Origin: Flavobacterium gilvum
GTDB taxonomy: Bacteria > Bacteroidota > Bacteroidia > Flavobacteriales > Flavobacteriaceae
DNA: 64,000 bases
Direction of reading: 5' to 3'
NCBI RefSeq assembly: GCF_001761465.1
Contig: NZ_CP017479.1
Span: 124,001-188,000, forward strand
Part shown: piece after piece, positions 36,320-45,625 of the stretch
Numbering within the stretch: position 1 is the stretch's first letter
Layout: every line of letters begins with the position of its first letter
Notes under the pieces: generated by a model
The model's database searches: none
What the model saw: the letters and a program-made list of their open reading frames with translations, nothing else
What the model was told of the DNA's origin: nothing
Program-made: the position numbers and the translations under genes

Positions 36320-37578
36320 AATTCTGCTTTATTATAATCTTTTAATTTCTTTCTCATTGAAAATAAAAAAATAACACTAATCATTCCCATTATCATCCAT
36401 GATATTGATTGTCCCCATGCAGCCCCATAAAAACCAAAATTATCTATTAAATATTTATATAATAAAATTGCTGCAAATGACCCAATAATTTTATTAAATA
36501 ACTCATATTTAGAAAACCCATAACCAACTAAGACACTAGATAATGAAAAAGATAAAGAAGTAGTAACATTTCGAATACACAAAACACTAGCATAACCGCT
36601 TGCTTCTACATACTTTCCATAGGTTAAAATGCTAATTAATGGTTTTGATAAAATAATAAATAACAGATTTGGCAATAATGTCATAATAGTTATTAAGGCT
36701 AATAGGTATCCTACTTTTTTATTTTGTCTCAATGATGCATACTTATAAAGATCTGGTTCAAATGTTTGGAGAAATACAGTTCCAAAAATACCTAGGTAAC
36801 CTGAAATCTGAAGTCCAATATTGTATAGACCTAAATTGTGATTATTATTTAGTTTAGCAAGAAATGTACGATCTATTCCCATAAAAAAAAAGGTAAGAAT
36901 AGCCGAAATAGTAAGGGGTGTACAAAAAAGAATCATTTCTTTTACACGAGACCAATCTATATTAAAAGAAAATTTTTTAGCTTTTAAAACATATACTCCA
37001 AAAAATACAGTTACAATAAGAATAGCAACTAAACGCCCTACTGCCCCATACCGTAGAACATATACAAGTAAAACAGATAATAAACCGCTAAATAAAGCAT
37101 TAAAAACCGTTATAAAAAAGTATTCTTTTGATTCATTCTTCATTCTCAAATCCAATAAATAGATATTGTAAAAAGAAATAAAATACAAGGGCAAAAAACT
37201 CAAAAAAGCATACGGAGTAAATGGTATTGAAGGTATAAAATTAATATGATAATAGTAGTACCCTAAATAAAAAAGAATTAGAATAATAAATCCAAAAATT
37301 ATAAACAAAGATAATATTGTATTTAATAATTTTCTCCTTTCTTCTTCTTCAATTAAAAAGTAATTTCTTGCATAATAATTACTAAAACAAAAAGTAATCA
37401 CAGGTGTTAAAACTGATGAAAAAGAAGCAAAATAACCAATAATTGCGAAGTCATCATGACTTAAACCAACCGATAAAAAGGGATTAATTAATAACCCAAT
37501 TATACTAGTTATTACAGAAGATAATAGATAGTATGATAGATTTTTTAAATTAATGTTTTTTGCAAACAACAAATTCAC
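36316..37578 (-). CDS. Polysaccharide flippase (Wzx-like, MOP superfamily)
   Basis: A 420-residue membrane protein with about twelve hydrophobic segments. The N terminus LSYYLLSSVITSIIGLLINP and the internal GIDRTFLAKLNNNHNLGLYN (about residue 235) fit the polysaccharide-synthesis (Wzx) family. It starts with GTG at 37578; there is no ATG nearby in frame. It would flip undecaprenyl-diphosphate-linked repeat units for polymerisation by the Wzy-like protein. It is coupled to the GT4 genes by an ATGA overlap. Confidence 0.88.
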   Translation of the reverse strand: MNLLFAKNINLKNLSYYLLSSVITSIIGLLINPFLSVGLSHDDFAIIGYFASFSSVLTPVITFCFSNYYARNYFLIEEEERRKLLNTILSLFIIFGFIILILFYLGYYYYHINFIPSIPFTPYAFLSFLPLYFISFYNIYLLDLRMKNESKEYFFITVFNALFSGLLSVLLVYVLRYGAVGRLVAILIVTVFFGVYVLKAKKFSFNIDWSRVKEMILFCTPLTISAILTFFFMGIDRTFLAKLNNNHNLGLYNIGLQISGYLGIFGTVFLQTFEPDLYKYASLRQNKKVGYLLALITIMTLLPNLLFIILSKPLISILTYGKYVEASGYASVLCIRNVTTSLSFSLSSVLVGYGFSKYELFNKIIGSFAAILLYKYLIDNFGFYGAAWGQSISWMIMGMISVIFLFSMRKKLKDYNKAEL

Positions 37579-37788
37579 TTTTTTATAATTATTTTATCAC
37601 AAAGCTTCAAAAAGTTTATAACAATATTTATTTATTAACATTGAGAATTCTAAAAAGAAAGGTCTCATATTTTCTTTTAAACATTTCTGAAAAGTTTTTC
37701 CATAATTTACAAAATGTATTAATAAAAATCATTTATCTTAATTTAATAAAACTATACAGCCAGACTATGCCTCTTATTAAAGATTAAT

Positions 37789-38772
37789 TTAAATACTATA
37801 AAATTCTCTAACTTTCTTATTATGATTTAATTCTTCTTTAGAAAATGATTTAAAGTAATCATAGGTAATTTTCAGTCCCTCTGAACGATCTATCTTAGGT
37901 TGCCAATCTAACAATGCTATTGCTTTAGTAATATCAGGTTTTCTTTGTTTAGGGTCATCTTGAGGTAAAGGCAAATAAATTATTTTCTGATCAGTCTCTG
38001 TTAATTTAATAATTTCTTTAGCAAAATCATTCATCGTAATTTCATTTGGATTACCAATATTTACAGGATATACATAATCAGACATTAACAATCTGTAAAT
38101 TCCCTCAATTAAATCACCAACATAACAAAACGATCGCGTTTGTGAACCATCTCCAAAAATAGTTAAATCTTCGCCACGCAATGCTTGCCCGATGAAAGCT
38201 GGCAATACTCTTCCATCATTTAAACGCATTCTAGGTCCATAAGTATTAAATATTCTAACAATTCTAGTTTCTAAACCATGAAAAGTATGGTAAGCCATTG
38301 TAATAGCTTCTTGAAATCTCTTTGCCTCATCATAAACGCTTCTTGGGCCAACAGGATTAACATTCCCCCAATATTCTTCAGGTTGAGGATGAATTGTTGG
38401 ATCTCCATATACTTCAGAAGTTGAAGCAATCAAAAATCTAGCTTTTTTTTCTTTCGCTAAACCTAGTAAATTATGAGTCCCTAAAGATCCAACTTTTAAG
38501 GTTTGAATAGGTATTTTTAAATAATCTATAGGACTAGCTGGGGAAGCAAAATGCAAAATATAATCTAATTTTCCTGCAACATGAACATAGTTTGATACAT
38601 CATGATTATAAAATTCGAAATTCTTTAATGGAAATAAATGCTCAATATTTTTAATATCACCAGTGATTAAATTATCCATTCCAACAACGTCAAAACCTTC
38701 TGCTATAAATCGATCACATAAATGAGACCCTAAAAAACCTGCAGCTCCTGTAATTAAAACTCTTTTACTCAT
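37789..38772 (-). CDS. uxs: UDP-glucuronate decarboxylase (UDP-xylose synthase)
   Basis: A 327-residue [53 protein letters not shown] (about residue 70), [20 protein letters not shown] (about 117) and [16 protein letters not shown] (YxxxK, about 142). [10 protein letters not shown] follows. These are the signature stretches of UXS enzymes, which turn UDP-GlcA into UDP-Xyl. The UDP-glucose dehydrogenase making its substrate is the next gene upstream, 46 bases away. Confidence 0.96.
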   Translation of the reverse strand: MSKRVLITGAAGFLGSHLCDRFIAEGFDVVGMDNLITGDIKNIEHLFPLKNFEFYNHDVSNYVHVAGKLDYILHFASPASPIDYLKIPIQTLKVGSLGTHNLLGLAKEKKARFLIASTSEVYGDPTIHPQPEEYWGNVNPVGPRSVYDEAKRFQEAITMAYHTFHGLETRIVRIFNTYGPRMRLNDGRVLPAFIGQALRGEDLTIFGDGSQTRSFCYVGDLIEGIYRLLMSDYVYPVNIGNPNEITMNDFAKEIIKLTETDQKIIYLPLPQDDPKQRKPDITKAIALLDWQPKIDRSEGLKITYDYFKSFSKEELNHNKKVREFYSI

Positions 38773-38818
38773 GAATTCTTTGTTTCTAGTTTCTTAGCTA
38801 ACTTGATTAAAATAATTA

Positions 38819-40207
38819 TTAAACTCCTATTCCTCTATAAATAAAACCAATTTCCTCCAATTCTGCTTTATTAAGTATATTTCTTCCATCAAAAATGAAC
38901 GCCGGTTTTTGCATGCTTTTGTATATTTTTTGCCAATCATATTTACGAAATTCATCCCATTCAGTAAGTATGGCAATTGCATGTGCTTTCTCACATGTCA
39001 AATATGGATTATCAAAAGTCACGATACTGTTCTCATTTTCCTCTGGCATTCTTGTTTCTAGATAATTTAAATCAGAAAGAATTTTTTTTCTTGACACTTT
39101 TGGATCGTAGACCATGATTTTTGCTTGTTCATTAATCAAATCATTAGCTACGAAAATTGCTGCAGATTCACGGGTATCATTAGTATCTTTCTTGAAAGCC
39201 CAACCTAAAAAGGCAATTTTTTTATCAGCAACCGTGTTATAAAGTGTTTTCACAATATTACTAGAGAAACGATTCTTCTGATGCTCATTCATAATAATTA
39301 CCTGCTCCCAATAATCAGCTACTTCATTTAACCCATATGATTTTGCAATATAAACCAAATTCAAAATATCTTTTTGAAAACAAGAACCGCCAAATCCAAC
39401 GGATGCTTTTAGGAATTTAGGACCAATTCGGCTATCCATTCCAATCGCTTTGGCAACCTCATTAACGTCAGCTCCAGTTTTTTCACACAGCTCTGACATC
39501 GCATTTATGGATGAAATTCTTTGAGCTAAAAAAGCATTGGCAGTTAACTTTGACAATTCCGAAGACCAGACATTGGTAGTCAATATTTTTTCTGGCCTAA
39601 CCCAATTCGAATAAACATCGACTAAGGCTTGAATCGCTTTTTGCCCTTCAACTGATGTATCGCCTCCAATTAAAATTCGGTCTGGATTTAGCAAATCTTC
39701 AATTGCTGTACCTTCAGCCAAAAATTCGGGATTTGAAAGAATTTGGAACTGCACTCCATTTCCAGTTGAATCAAGAATACTCTTAATTGCTTCAGCAGTA
39801 CGCACTGGCAATGTAGACTTTTCTACTACAATCTTATCACTTTTTGCAACTTTCGCAATCTGTCTGGCACATAACTCAATATATTTCAAATCTGCAGCCA
39901 TACCTTTTCCTTTTCCGTAGGTCTTAGTTGGTGTATTTACCGATATAAAAATAATTTGCGCTTCATCTATTGCTTTATCAACTTCTGTAGAAAAAAACAA
40001 ATTTTCTCCTCTTACTTCGGTAACAATTTGTGGCAATCCTGGTTCATAAATTGGAATATTATTTGTATTATCATCGTTCCATGCTTGTATTCTTTCTACA
40101 TTCAAATCAACAACTGTAACTTGAATATTTGGACACTTTTGTGCTATCACAGCCATAGTAGGGCCTCCTACATATCCAGCTCCAATACAACAAATTTTTG
40201 TAATCAT
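38819..40207 (-). CDS. ugd: UDP-glucose 6-dehydrogenase, copy 1
   Basis: A 462-residue dehydrogenase of the animal/eukaryote-like length class: [37 protein letters not shown] (about residue 88), [13 protein letters not shown] (about 160) and [15 protein letters not shown] (about 268, catalytic Cys). [11 protein letters not shown] is near residue 335. It oxidises UDP-Glc to UDP-GlcA with NAD. A very similar second copy lies at 48471-49862. This one precedes uxs, suggesting channelling to UDP-xylose. Confidence 0.97.
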   Translation of the reverse strand: MITKICCIGAGYVGGPTMAVIAQKCPNIQVTVVDLNVERIQAWNDDNTNNIPIYEPGLPQIVTEVRGENLFFSTEVDKAIDEAQIIFISVNTPTKTYGKGKGMAADLKYIELCARQIAKVAKSDKIVVEKSTLPVRTAEAIKSILDSTGNGVQFQILSNPEFLAEGTAIEDLLNPDRILIGGDTSVEGQKAIQALVDVYSNWVRPEKILTTNVWSSELSKLTANAFLAQRISSINAMSELCEKTGADVNEVAKAIGMDSRIGPKFLKASVGFGGSCFQKDILNLVYIAKSYGLNEVADYWEQVIIMNEHQKNRFSSNIVKTLYNTVADKKIAFLGWAFKKDTNDTRESAAIFVANDLINEQAKIMVYDPKVSRKKILSDLNYLETRMPEENENSIVTFDNPYLTCEKAHAIAILTEWDEFRKYDWQKIYKSMQKPAFIFDGRNILNKAELEEIGFIYRGIGV

Positions 40208-40259
40208 TTTTTTTTGAATTAAAATTTTAAATATTACTATTTATCAAGTAATAAAAACA

Positions 40260-40685
40260 TTATTTAATTTTTGTCATTTCTCTTTGATGAACTTCTTTTC
40301 TTAGTCCAGAACTAGAAAATCGATGGTCTCTGGTATTAAAATATAATTCAATACCTTTCGCTTCACAATACATCCTACCAGTAAAATTTTGTTCACGATA
40401 TTCATCACCGACAATTCTAACATCAATTTTAAAAGATCGTAATATATCTTCTAAATCCTGTTCAGTAGCATAAGGAACAATCTCATCAACAAACTTACAC
40501 CCTTTTAATTGAATATATCGCTCCACTACAGTTTGTGCTGGCTGATTTTTTTCAGGGCGATCCAACGTTGGGTCGGTTTGCAAGCCAACGATCAAATAAT
40601 CACAATGAAGTTTAGCCTCTTCTAACATTTTTACGTGTCCCGCATGAAATAAATCGAAAGCACTAAAAGTTATTCCAATTTTCAT
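40260..40685 (-). CDS. Cytidylyltransferase-like protein (TagD/HldE-C superfamily)
   Basis: A 141-residue nucleotidyltransferase. KIGITFSAFDLFHAGHVKML gives the HxGH site (residues 14-17), followed by YLIVGLQTDPTLDRPEKNQP and VRIVGDEYREQNFTGR. The C-terminal signature RDHRFSSSGLRKEV differs from the RTxGISTT of glycerol-3-phosphate cytidylyltransferase. It may therefore activate another alditol or sugar phosphate. No second enzyme of a CDP-glycerol path is evident, except possibly the TagF-like protein at 3309-4703. It lies between ugd and wzz. Confidence 0.8.
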   Translation of the reverse strand: MKIGITFSAFDLFHAGHVKMLEEAKLHCDYLIVGLQTDPTLDRPEKNQPAQTVVERYIQLKGCKFVDEIVPYATEQDLEDILRSFKIDVRIVGDEYREQNFTGRMYCEAKGIELYFNTRDHRFSSSGLRKEVHQREMTKIK

Positions 40686-40935
40686 TTTTAATCAATTACT
40701 GGTATTAAATATTTAAAATTTAATTAACAAACTGTGTATTTCTCATTCCTCGAAAATCAATTTGTACGAGTGGGAAACTTAAAATTCACACTTTTAAACA
40801 TCAATTTTCTACTTACTTTAGGAACTTCTAAAAACAGAAAAATCTATTTGTTAAAGCCTAAAACAAATAATCCCACCCTCTTCAATATCCAAAACTCATT
40901 TTTCAGCTCCTTTTGGGGTAGGCTAAACCAAAAAT

Positions 40936-42009
40936 TTAACTTTTAACTGCAAATTCTTTCAACAACCTTCTCACTACCAAACCCAAAACCACAAAAAATT
41001 CAGCCAATAAGCCTCCAATTGCTAATCCTTTAGCTTTCCCAAAACGTTCCTTAGGCAATGGTAAAATAGGTCGGTCAATAACCTGAATTAAAGGTGTTTC
41101 TTTACGCACCGCCACTTTTGCCAGTTCCGTTTGTTTGACCAATTCCGTTAAGATGGCTGTATTGGCCTGTACATCTACTTGCCTACGTGCAGATGGAGCA
41201 CGACGCACGTTAAGCGCAGGATTCAGCATAAAAGTATTGTCATTGGCTACTGCTACTCCAGTAATGGCTCCGTTAAGTTCAGCACGAATAGAATCGGTTT
41301 GACGTTCCAAAATTTCCATATTCATGCGTGCCTTTTTACTTTTAGTATCAACATAAAATTTACCAACTTGTTTTGCAAGTGCTTCACAAAATCGAAGCGA
41401 AAATTGTTCATCAGTAGAAGTCACATCCATGGATATAATGGCAATCTTTTTATCTTTTTGTCCAACAGATAAAGAAGATTTGGATAAATTTTGATAGATT
41501 ATCCCCAAAATACTGTCATGAACTCTTGTAAAATATTTACGTTTAGTATTGGGTAAAAATTGTATGCCCATAAATTTAGGATTATCATTCCAACTGTCCC
41601 TCCATTTATTGTTTTGAATATACATTTCGGCCAAAGAAATTTCTTTTCCGTTTACCGTAACTGGAGTCATCAAGGTTAGTTCTACCATGGTGCGAGACTT
41701 GAACAACTCCGTCAAATTGGAACCGGAAAAGATACTTCCTCCACCGCTTCCCAAATCAATCCCAAACGAACTTGCCAATCCAAGTGCACCTCCTAATCCA
41801 CCACCCGATTTTTCATCTTCCAATGCAAATGTCAATGTTGCGGTATAGATCGGTTTCTTGATAAAAGAGTAAGCCAATCCTAAAGCAGCACCTACTATCC
41901 CTGCCAATACAATGATTTTCCATTGAGACAGTAAATAAGTATACCACTCCTTAACTTTTTCAATCAATTCTTTTAAAGAAATTTCGTCGTTCGGTATTTG
42001 TTGTTCCAT
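40936..42009 (-). CDS. Chain-length determinant protein (Wzz family)
   Basis: About 357 residues from ATG 42009; a frame from TTG 42051 adds 14 residues that do not fit the family. The protein begins with ISLKELIEKVKEWYTYLLSQ, has membrane segment one at about residues 28-50, a glycine-rich stretch (GGGLGGALGLASSFGIDLG) in the periplasmic loop, and membrane segment two near the C terminus, preceded by QVIDRPILPLPKERFGKAKG, the proline-rich Wzz element. It has no kinase domain. It would control length of Wzy-made polymer. A 186-base gap with two REP-like repeats separates it from the SLBB gene. Confidence 0.92.
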   Translation of the reverse strand: MEQQIPNDEISLKELIEKVKEWYTYLLSQWKIIVLAGIVGAALGLAYSFIKKPIYTATLTFALEDEKSGGGLGGALGLASSFGIDLGSGGGSIFSGSNLTELFKSRTMVELTLMTPVTVNGKEISLAEMYIQNNKWRDSWNDNPKFMGIQFLPNTKRKYFTRVHDSILGIIYQNLSKSSLSVGQKDKKIAIISMDVTSTDEQFSLRFCEALAKQVGKFYVDTKSKKARMNMEILERQTDSIRAELNGAITGVAVANDNTFMLNPALNVRRAPSARRQVDVQANTAILTELVKQTELAKVAVRKETPLIQVIDRPILPLPKERFGKAKGLAIGGLLAEFFVVLGLVVRRLLKEFAVKS

Positions 42010-42077
42010 AAATAATATGGTTCTATTTTTTAAAATTTTAGATTCTATCAAAAAAAATTATATACTTGACTTGTAGA

Positions 42078-42114
42078 CACACCCCCTACCCCTCTTAAGA
42101 AGGGAATTAGAGTG
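42078..42114. repeat. REP-like direct repeat, copy 1
   Basis: About 37 bases starting CACACCCCCTACCCC, an imperfect copy of the element at 42152-42189. It contains an imperfect inverted repeat (CCTCTTAAGAAGG). Lies between the SLBB stop and wzz. Confidence 0.65.
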
Positions 42115-42151
42115 AATAAATATCAATGTACTGGTTATTCTCTTAACCTGT

Positions 42152-42189
42152 CACACCCCCTACCCCCTCTCAAGAGGGGAATTGGAGCG
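42152..42189. repeat. REP-like direct repeat, copy 2, with hairpin
   Basis: Second copy, 74 bases from the first, with a perfect inverted repeat CCCCTCTCAAGAGGGG. GC-rich compared with the surroundings. Elements of this CCCCTCTTGAGAGGGG type occur dispersed in Bacteroidota genomes. It could stabilise the end of the SLBB mRNA. Confidence 0.65.
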
Positions 42190-42195
42190 GATAAC

Positions 42196-44655
42196 TTATT
42201 TAAAAGCTGTAACAATCAACAATGCTAAGCTGGTAATCACACTTCCAATACTTACCCATTCGCCTGTTGTTAACTTATGTTGCTCTGGTTTTTCGGGAAC
42301 AACTATTTGTGAACCTGGAGTTACAGTTGGACTCGTTCTAAAAAACAATAACACGTTGTGTGATACTGCAGCTTGTCCGTTAGGATAAATAATATATGCC
42401 TTTTTTCTCCATCCTTTTGCATCCAGACCGCCTACTGCATCCAAATAATAATTGAATCCTTTACCACTTTTGTACGGTATCTCAGAAGTCAAAAGCACAT
42501 TTCCTGCCACTTTAACTGTTTCATTGAAAGGAGAAACTTCTATTTCGTCACCCGGTAACAATGTAACATTTGCATTACTATTTTGATTTTTAGACACTTT
42601 ATCCCAATCTACCGGAATAGTGGCAAATTTCAGATCCTCTTTTAATTTCTTTTTCAGTTTGTTTTGGATACTGTCTTTTTTACCCAAATTCATATTTACA
42701 TTCTCTAAAGCTTCTATTTGGTCTTTTTTTATCGGCCTCTTTATTTTTATTCCATTCAAACTTGCCAAAGAAGTAAGCCCACCAGCTCTTTGAATTACAC
42801 TATATATTTTTTCTTTTTTATTAACCAAAACATATTTACCTGGATACGCAACAGCACCTCCTATTAAAACCATTTCGGGTTTGTCATTGACAGCCATTCT
42901 CCTAATGTTGACCACATCAAAAGGTTTTAACTCAAAATTAGTGGCTTGTTCATTAGACTCTGGGTTAATCTCAATAGTAAACAACTCTACTTTATTAGGA
43001 TTTTTTTCATCAATTTCTTCTGCACGAATCATTCGGGCAATTTCTACACGTTTGGACGCTGAACCGGTCAAACCACCTGCTGCAACAATAAGATCATTTA
43101 GTGTTAAATTATCCTGGAAATCATACACATTTGGATTTTTGATTTCACCATCTATAGTCACCTTATAATCTTCTTTAAAATCCAAAATAGAATACACGGT
43201 TACTCGGTCTTCTTTATTCAATTCTATATTGGCACTAACGTCAGCATTCATGGCCTTTGCTAAATCAACATTGACAATCTCAGTCGTTAAATCTTCTTTT
43301 AATCGAATGATTCTAGCCCTTTTAAGATAAGCATCTTCTTTTAATCCTTCGGCTTGTCGAATTAAATCTGCAACACGCATACCTGCATGAAAAGAATAAG
43401 TATCAGGTCTAAAAACAGCTCCGTCGATAATAATACGGTTTTCAAAACGATTTAATATTTTCGATATTCGAAACACGTCACCGTTCACAGGCACATAACT
43501 GCTGTACTGGGCTGCCTGAATATCAGCTACCTTAAATTCTTTACCTGTTTTTTGGAGTACATTTACAGAAGCGGTATAGGCAAACTCATTAAAACCAGAA
43601 GCAAAATTCAATAAATCAGAAAAACGCTCTCCTTTTTTCATTTCGAAAATACCAGGACGTTTAGCTTCTCCTTCAACTGTAACCCTATTAGTATAAGCTG
43701 GAATACGAATGACATCATTATCTTTCAATCCCACATTGTCTGATTGATTCCCACTAACCAAAAACCGATAAATATCAATATTCTTATATACCTGGTTATT
43801 ACGAATCAACTCAATATTTCTATAACTTCCGTTCTTACTTGGCCCTCCTCCCAAAAACAACGCATTATACACAGTAGCCAGAGAAGAAATAGAATAATTC
43901 CCCGGTTGTTTACTTCCTATAATAGTAACTTTAATCGTTCTAATACGGCTTAAACTCACCCCTACCTGTGATTGTCCTGAACGAACAGTGCTGTACACTC
44001 TTGAAATTGCACCTTTAATTTTTTGGGTAGCGGCTTCAATCGTCATTCCCGAAACCGAAATCTGTCCAACATATTGAATATTGACTTTTCCCTCAACAGA
44101 TACAGGAACATTATCACTGAACTCCTGAACTCCATTAACACTAATCTGCAACTCATCACCAGGACCTAAAACATAGTTCACAGGTGTAGCCAAATTCAAA
44201 TTCGGTTGAAAATTCAAAGTAGGATTATCAAACAACTCCGAACCAAAAACAAGGGAATTCAAACTGTCTTTGACTTTCTTGTTTACTATTTTCTCTTGTT
44301 TACGCAAAGCATCGTCATCACTTTCCTCTTCATCTTCAGACTTCAAATCATTGGATTTCTTTTTGGCTACACTTTTGTTAGCTGTCGGTTTAGTTCCTTC
44401 CGGAAGAGCAAGGCGTTTTTTCAATTTAGCGAATTCAGAGGCACTCATTCCTTTGGATAGCGCCATAGCTTCTGCTTGATCAATCGTGACATTATTATTT
44501 TGTAGCTGTGTTTTTATTTTGGCAATATCTCCGTCTGATAAATAATCAACTCTTACCGTACTAAGATCATTTCCTTTTAAAATATCTTGGGCAACAATCG
44601 AATTGCTAAGAAAAAGAGCCATAAAAATAGCAATTACCGTAATTAGTTTTTTCAT
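42196..44655 (-). CDS. SLBB-domain polysaccharide export outer-membrane protein
   Basis: An 819-residue exporter. Residues 1-23 are a signal peptide (MKKLITVIAIFMALFLSNSI) without a lipobox Cys. A polysaccharide-export (Poly_export) domain follows (NYVLGPGDELQISVNGVQEF, about residue 160), then a series of SLBB domains recognisable by repeated GxVxxPGxY elements: VTVEGEAKRPGIFEMKKGE, IIIDGAVFRPDTYSF, VTIDGEIKNPNVYDF and LIGGAVAYPGKYVL. One hydrophobic segment ends the protein. It is much longer than the Wza-like lipoprotein at 53404-54195 and is probably a second outer-membrane conduit. It opens the main operon after the UpxY leader. Confidence 0.93.
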   Translation of the reverse strand: MKKLITVIAIFMALFLSNSIVAQDILKGNDLSTVRVDYLSDGDIAKIKTQLQNNNVTIDQAEAMALSKGMSASEFAKLKKRLALPEGTKPTANKSVAKKKSNDLKSEDEEESDDDALRKQEKIVNKKVKDSLNSLVFGSELFDNPTLNFQPNLNLATPVNYVLGPGDELQISVNGVQEFSDNVPVSVEGKVNIQYVGQISVSGMTIEAATQKIKGAISRVYSTVRSGQSQVGVSLSRIRTIKVTIIGSKQPGNYSISSLATVYNALFLGGGPSKNGSYRNIELIRNNQVYKNIDIYRFLVSGNQSDNVGLKDNDVIRIPAYTNRVTVEGEAKRPGIFEMKKGERFSDLLNFASGFNEFAYTASVNVLQKTGKEFKVADIQAAQYSSYVPVNGDVFRISKILNRFENRIIIDGAVFRPDTYSFHAGMRVADLIRQAEGLKEDAYLKRARIIRLKEDLTTEIVNVDLAKAMNADVSANIELNKEDRVTVYSILDFKEDYKVTIDGEIKNPNVYDFQDNLTLNDLIVAAGGLTGSASKRVEIARMIRAEEIDEKNPNKVELFTIEINPESNEQATNFELKPFDVVNIRRMAVNDKPEMVLIGGAVAYPGKYVLVNKKEKIYSVIQRAGGLTSLASLNGIKIKRPIKKDQIEALENVNMNLGKKDSIQNKLKKKLKEDLKFATIPVDWDKVSKNQNSNANVTLLPGDEIEVSPFNETVKVAGNVLLTSEIPYKSGKGFNYYLDAVGGLDAKGWRKKAYIIYPNGQAAVSHNVLLFFRTSPTVTPGSQIVVPEKPEQHKLTTGEWVSIGSVITSLALLIVTAFK

Positions 44656-44844
44656 AGTTTTATTAAACCTAATATAATATATTTTAACTTATTCTATTTT
44701 TTTAGAGAGAATTAAAGTGAGTCAGTAGACAAACAAAGTTCCTACTTGTATTATTCACCTTCACCCTTCACCCCTTTTTGATAACCACTTGACACGGCTT
44801 CGCCGCTGTGAGTCCCATACAGGTCCACCTTTCTTATTTTTTTG

Positions 44845-44852
44845 CAAAACTA
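44845..44852 (-). promoter_or_regulatory. -7-like element before the SLBB exporter
   Basis: TAGTTTTG on the minus strand matches TAnnTTTG; I find no TTG at the usual upstream distance, since that space is occupied by the hairpin. It lies about 190 bases before the SLBB start. Confidence 0.35.
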
Positions 44853-44856
44853 CGTT

Positions 44857-44879
44857 AAAAAAAGAGTAATTTCTCTTTT
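44857..44879 (-). terminator. Terminator-like hairpin downstream of the UpxY-like gene
   Basis: A 7-bp stem (44860-44866 with 44873-44879), 6-base loop, then seven T on the minus strand. It would stop transcription leaving the UpxY-like gene unless read through. It is a natural candidate for antitermination control of the main operon. Confidence 0.5.
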
Positions 44880-44971
44880 CTTTTGACGTTTTTTAAAGAT
44901 TTAATCTTATTAATAAAAACAAAAAAATAAAGCCAATAAATAACTAAAACCGAAATAATTAACAGCAAAAA

Positions 44972-45076
44972 TTCTTTATTCTTTATTCTTTATTCTTTAT
45001 TCTTTATTCTTTATTCTTTATTCTTTATTCTTTATTCTTTATTCTTTATTCTTTATTCTTTATTCTTTATTCTTTA
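44972..45076. repeat. Fifteen perfect tandem copies of a 7-base unit
   Basis: TTCTTTA is repeated 15 times without a mismatch (105 bases); as RNA from the minus strand it reads as UAAAGAA repeats. It begins 17 bases after the stop of the UpxY-like gene (45094). Arrays of this kind change length by slippage. Confidence 0.97.
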
Positions 45077-45093
45077 TTTTACAATCTCAATTC

Positions 45094-45567
45094 TTAAATC
45101 TTAATTTTCTTTTCAACTTTAAGAACACAACCCAAAGACTCAAGCACAAGAATATAGTGATTGTGTTTTACCTCCTGTACTACGGCTGATTGTGCAACAA
45201 ATGGCCCAGATTCTAAAACTATCTTGTCTCCTTTTTGCCATTTATCAACCATTATTTCAAAAGTATCTGGTATATCCAACCAATTTTGAATAGCCTGAAT
45301 CTCTTTTTCCTTTACTATAGCAGGCTTTCCTAACCAAAACAAGTACCGAATCGCTCCAGGTATCGAAAAAACAACATTCCTTTCTTTTTCTTCAACTTGA
45401 ACAAAAATATAGGAATTAAATAATGGAACTTCAACTTTCTTCTTACGATCTGACCATTGATGGACCTTAGTTATCAACGGACAATAAGCTATAATTCCAG
45501 CTTCATTCAACCGTTCCGCAACTTTCTTTTCCCACTTGGGCTTTGTGTAAACTACGTACCAGTTCAT
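45094..45567 (-). CDS. UpxY/RfaH-like NusG-family transcription antiterminator
   Basis: A 157-residue NusG paralogue. The NGN domain starts MNWYVVYTKPKWEKKVAERL, continues with YCPLITKVHQWSDRKKKVEV and LFNSYIFVQVEEKERNVVFS, and the KOW domain has KGDKIVLESGPFVAQSAVV (about residue 112). It is shorter than housekeeping NusG and matches specialised antiterminators placed at the front of Bacteroidota polysaccharide operons, where UpxY lets RNA polymerase read through the long cluster. Its position just before the 24-kb main run fits that role. A heptamer array and a terminator-like hairpin follow directly. Confidence 0.92.
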   Translation of the reverse strand: MNWYVVYTKPKWEKKVAERLNEAGIIAYCPLITKVHQWSDRKKKVEVPLFNSYIFVQVEEKERNVVFSIPGAIRYLFWLGKPAIVKEKEIQAIQNWLDIPDTFEIMVDKWQKGDKIVLESGPFVAQSAVVQEVKHNHYILVLESLGCVLKVEKKIKI

Positions 45568-45625
45568 TTCAATCCATTTTTACGTTCCACTTCACCTCTT
45601 TAAACCCACTCCCAAACTTTACAAA

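Larger units (their letters stand above)
44656..44971 (-). other. Leader region between the UpxY-like gene and the SLBB exporter
   Basis: With the heptamer array this forms a 438-base gap without a gene. It holds, in transcription order, AT-rich sequence, a terminator-like hairpin (44857-44879), a TAGTTTTG element (44852-44845) and a GC-rich patch around 44780-44830 with the small inverted repeat CGGCGAAGCCG. The short open frames in it are not convincing. Confidence 0.5.

Noticed and set aside
40734..40946. Plus-strand 70-codon frame between the cytidylyltransferase and wzz
   Set aside because: It overlaps the end of wzz on the opposite strand, shows no known motif and has no promoter-like element; the gap is better read as a non-coding spacer.
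44206..44479. Plus-strand open frames inside the SLBB exporter gene
   Set aside because: They lie antisense to a strongly supported gene, have no recognisable domain and read as low-complexity shadow sequence.
44972..45076. CRISPR-like array
   Set aside because: The unit is only 7 bases with no spacers and no cas genes nearby; it is a simple tandem repeat.
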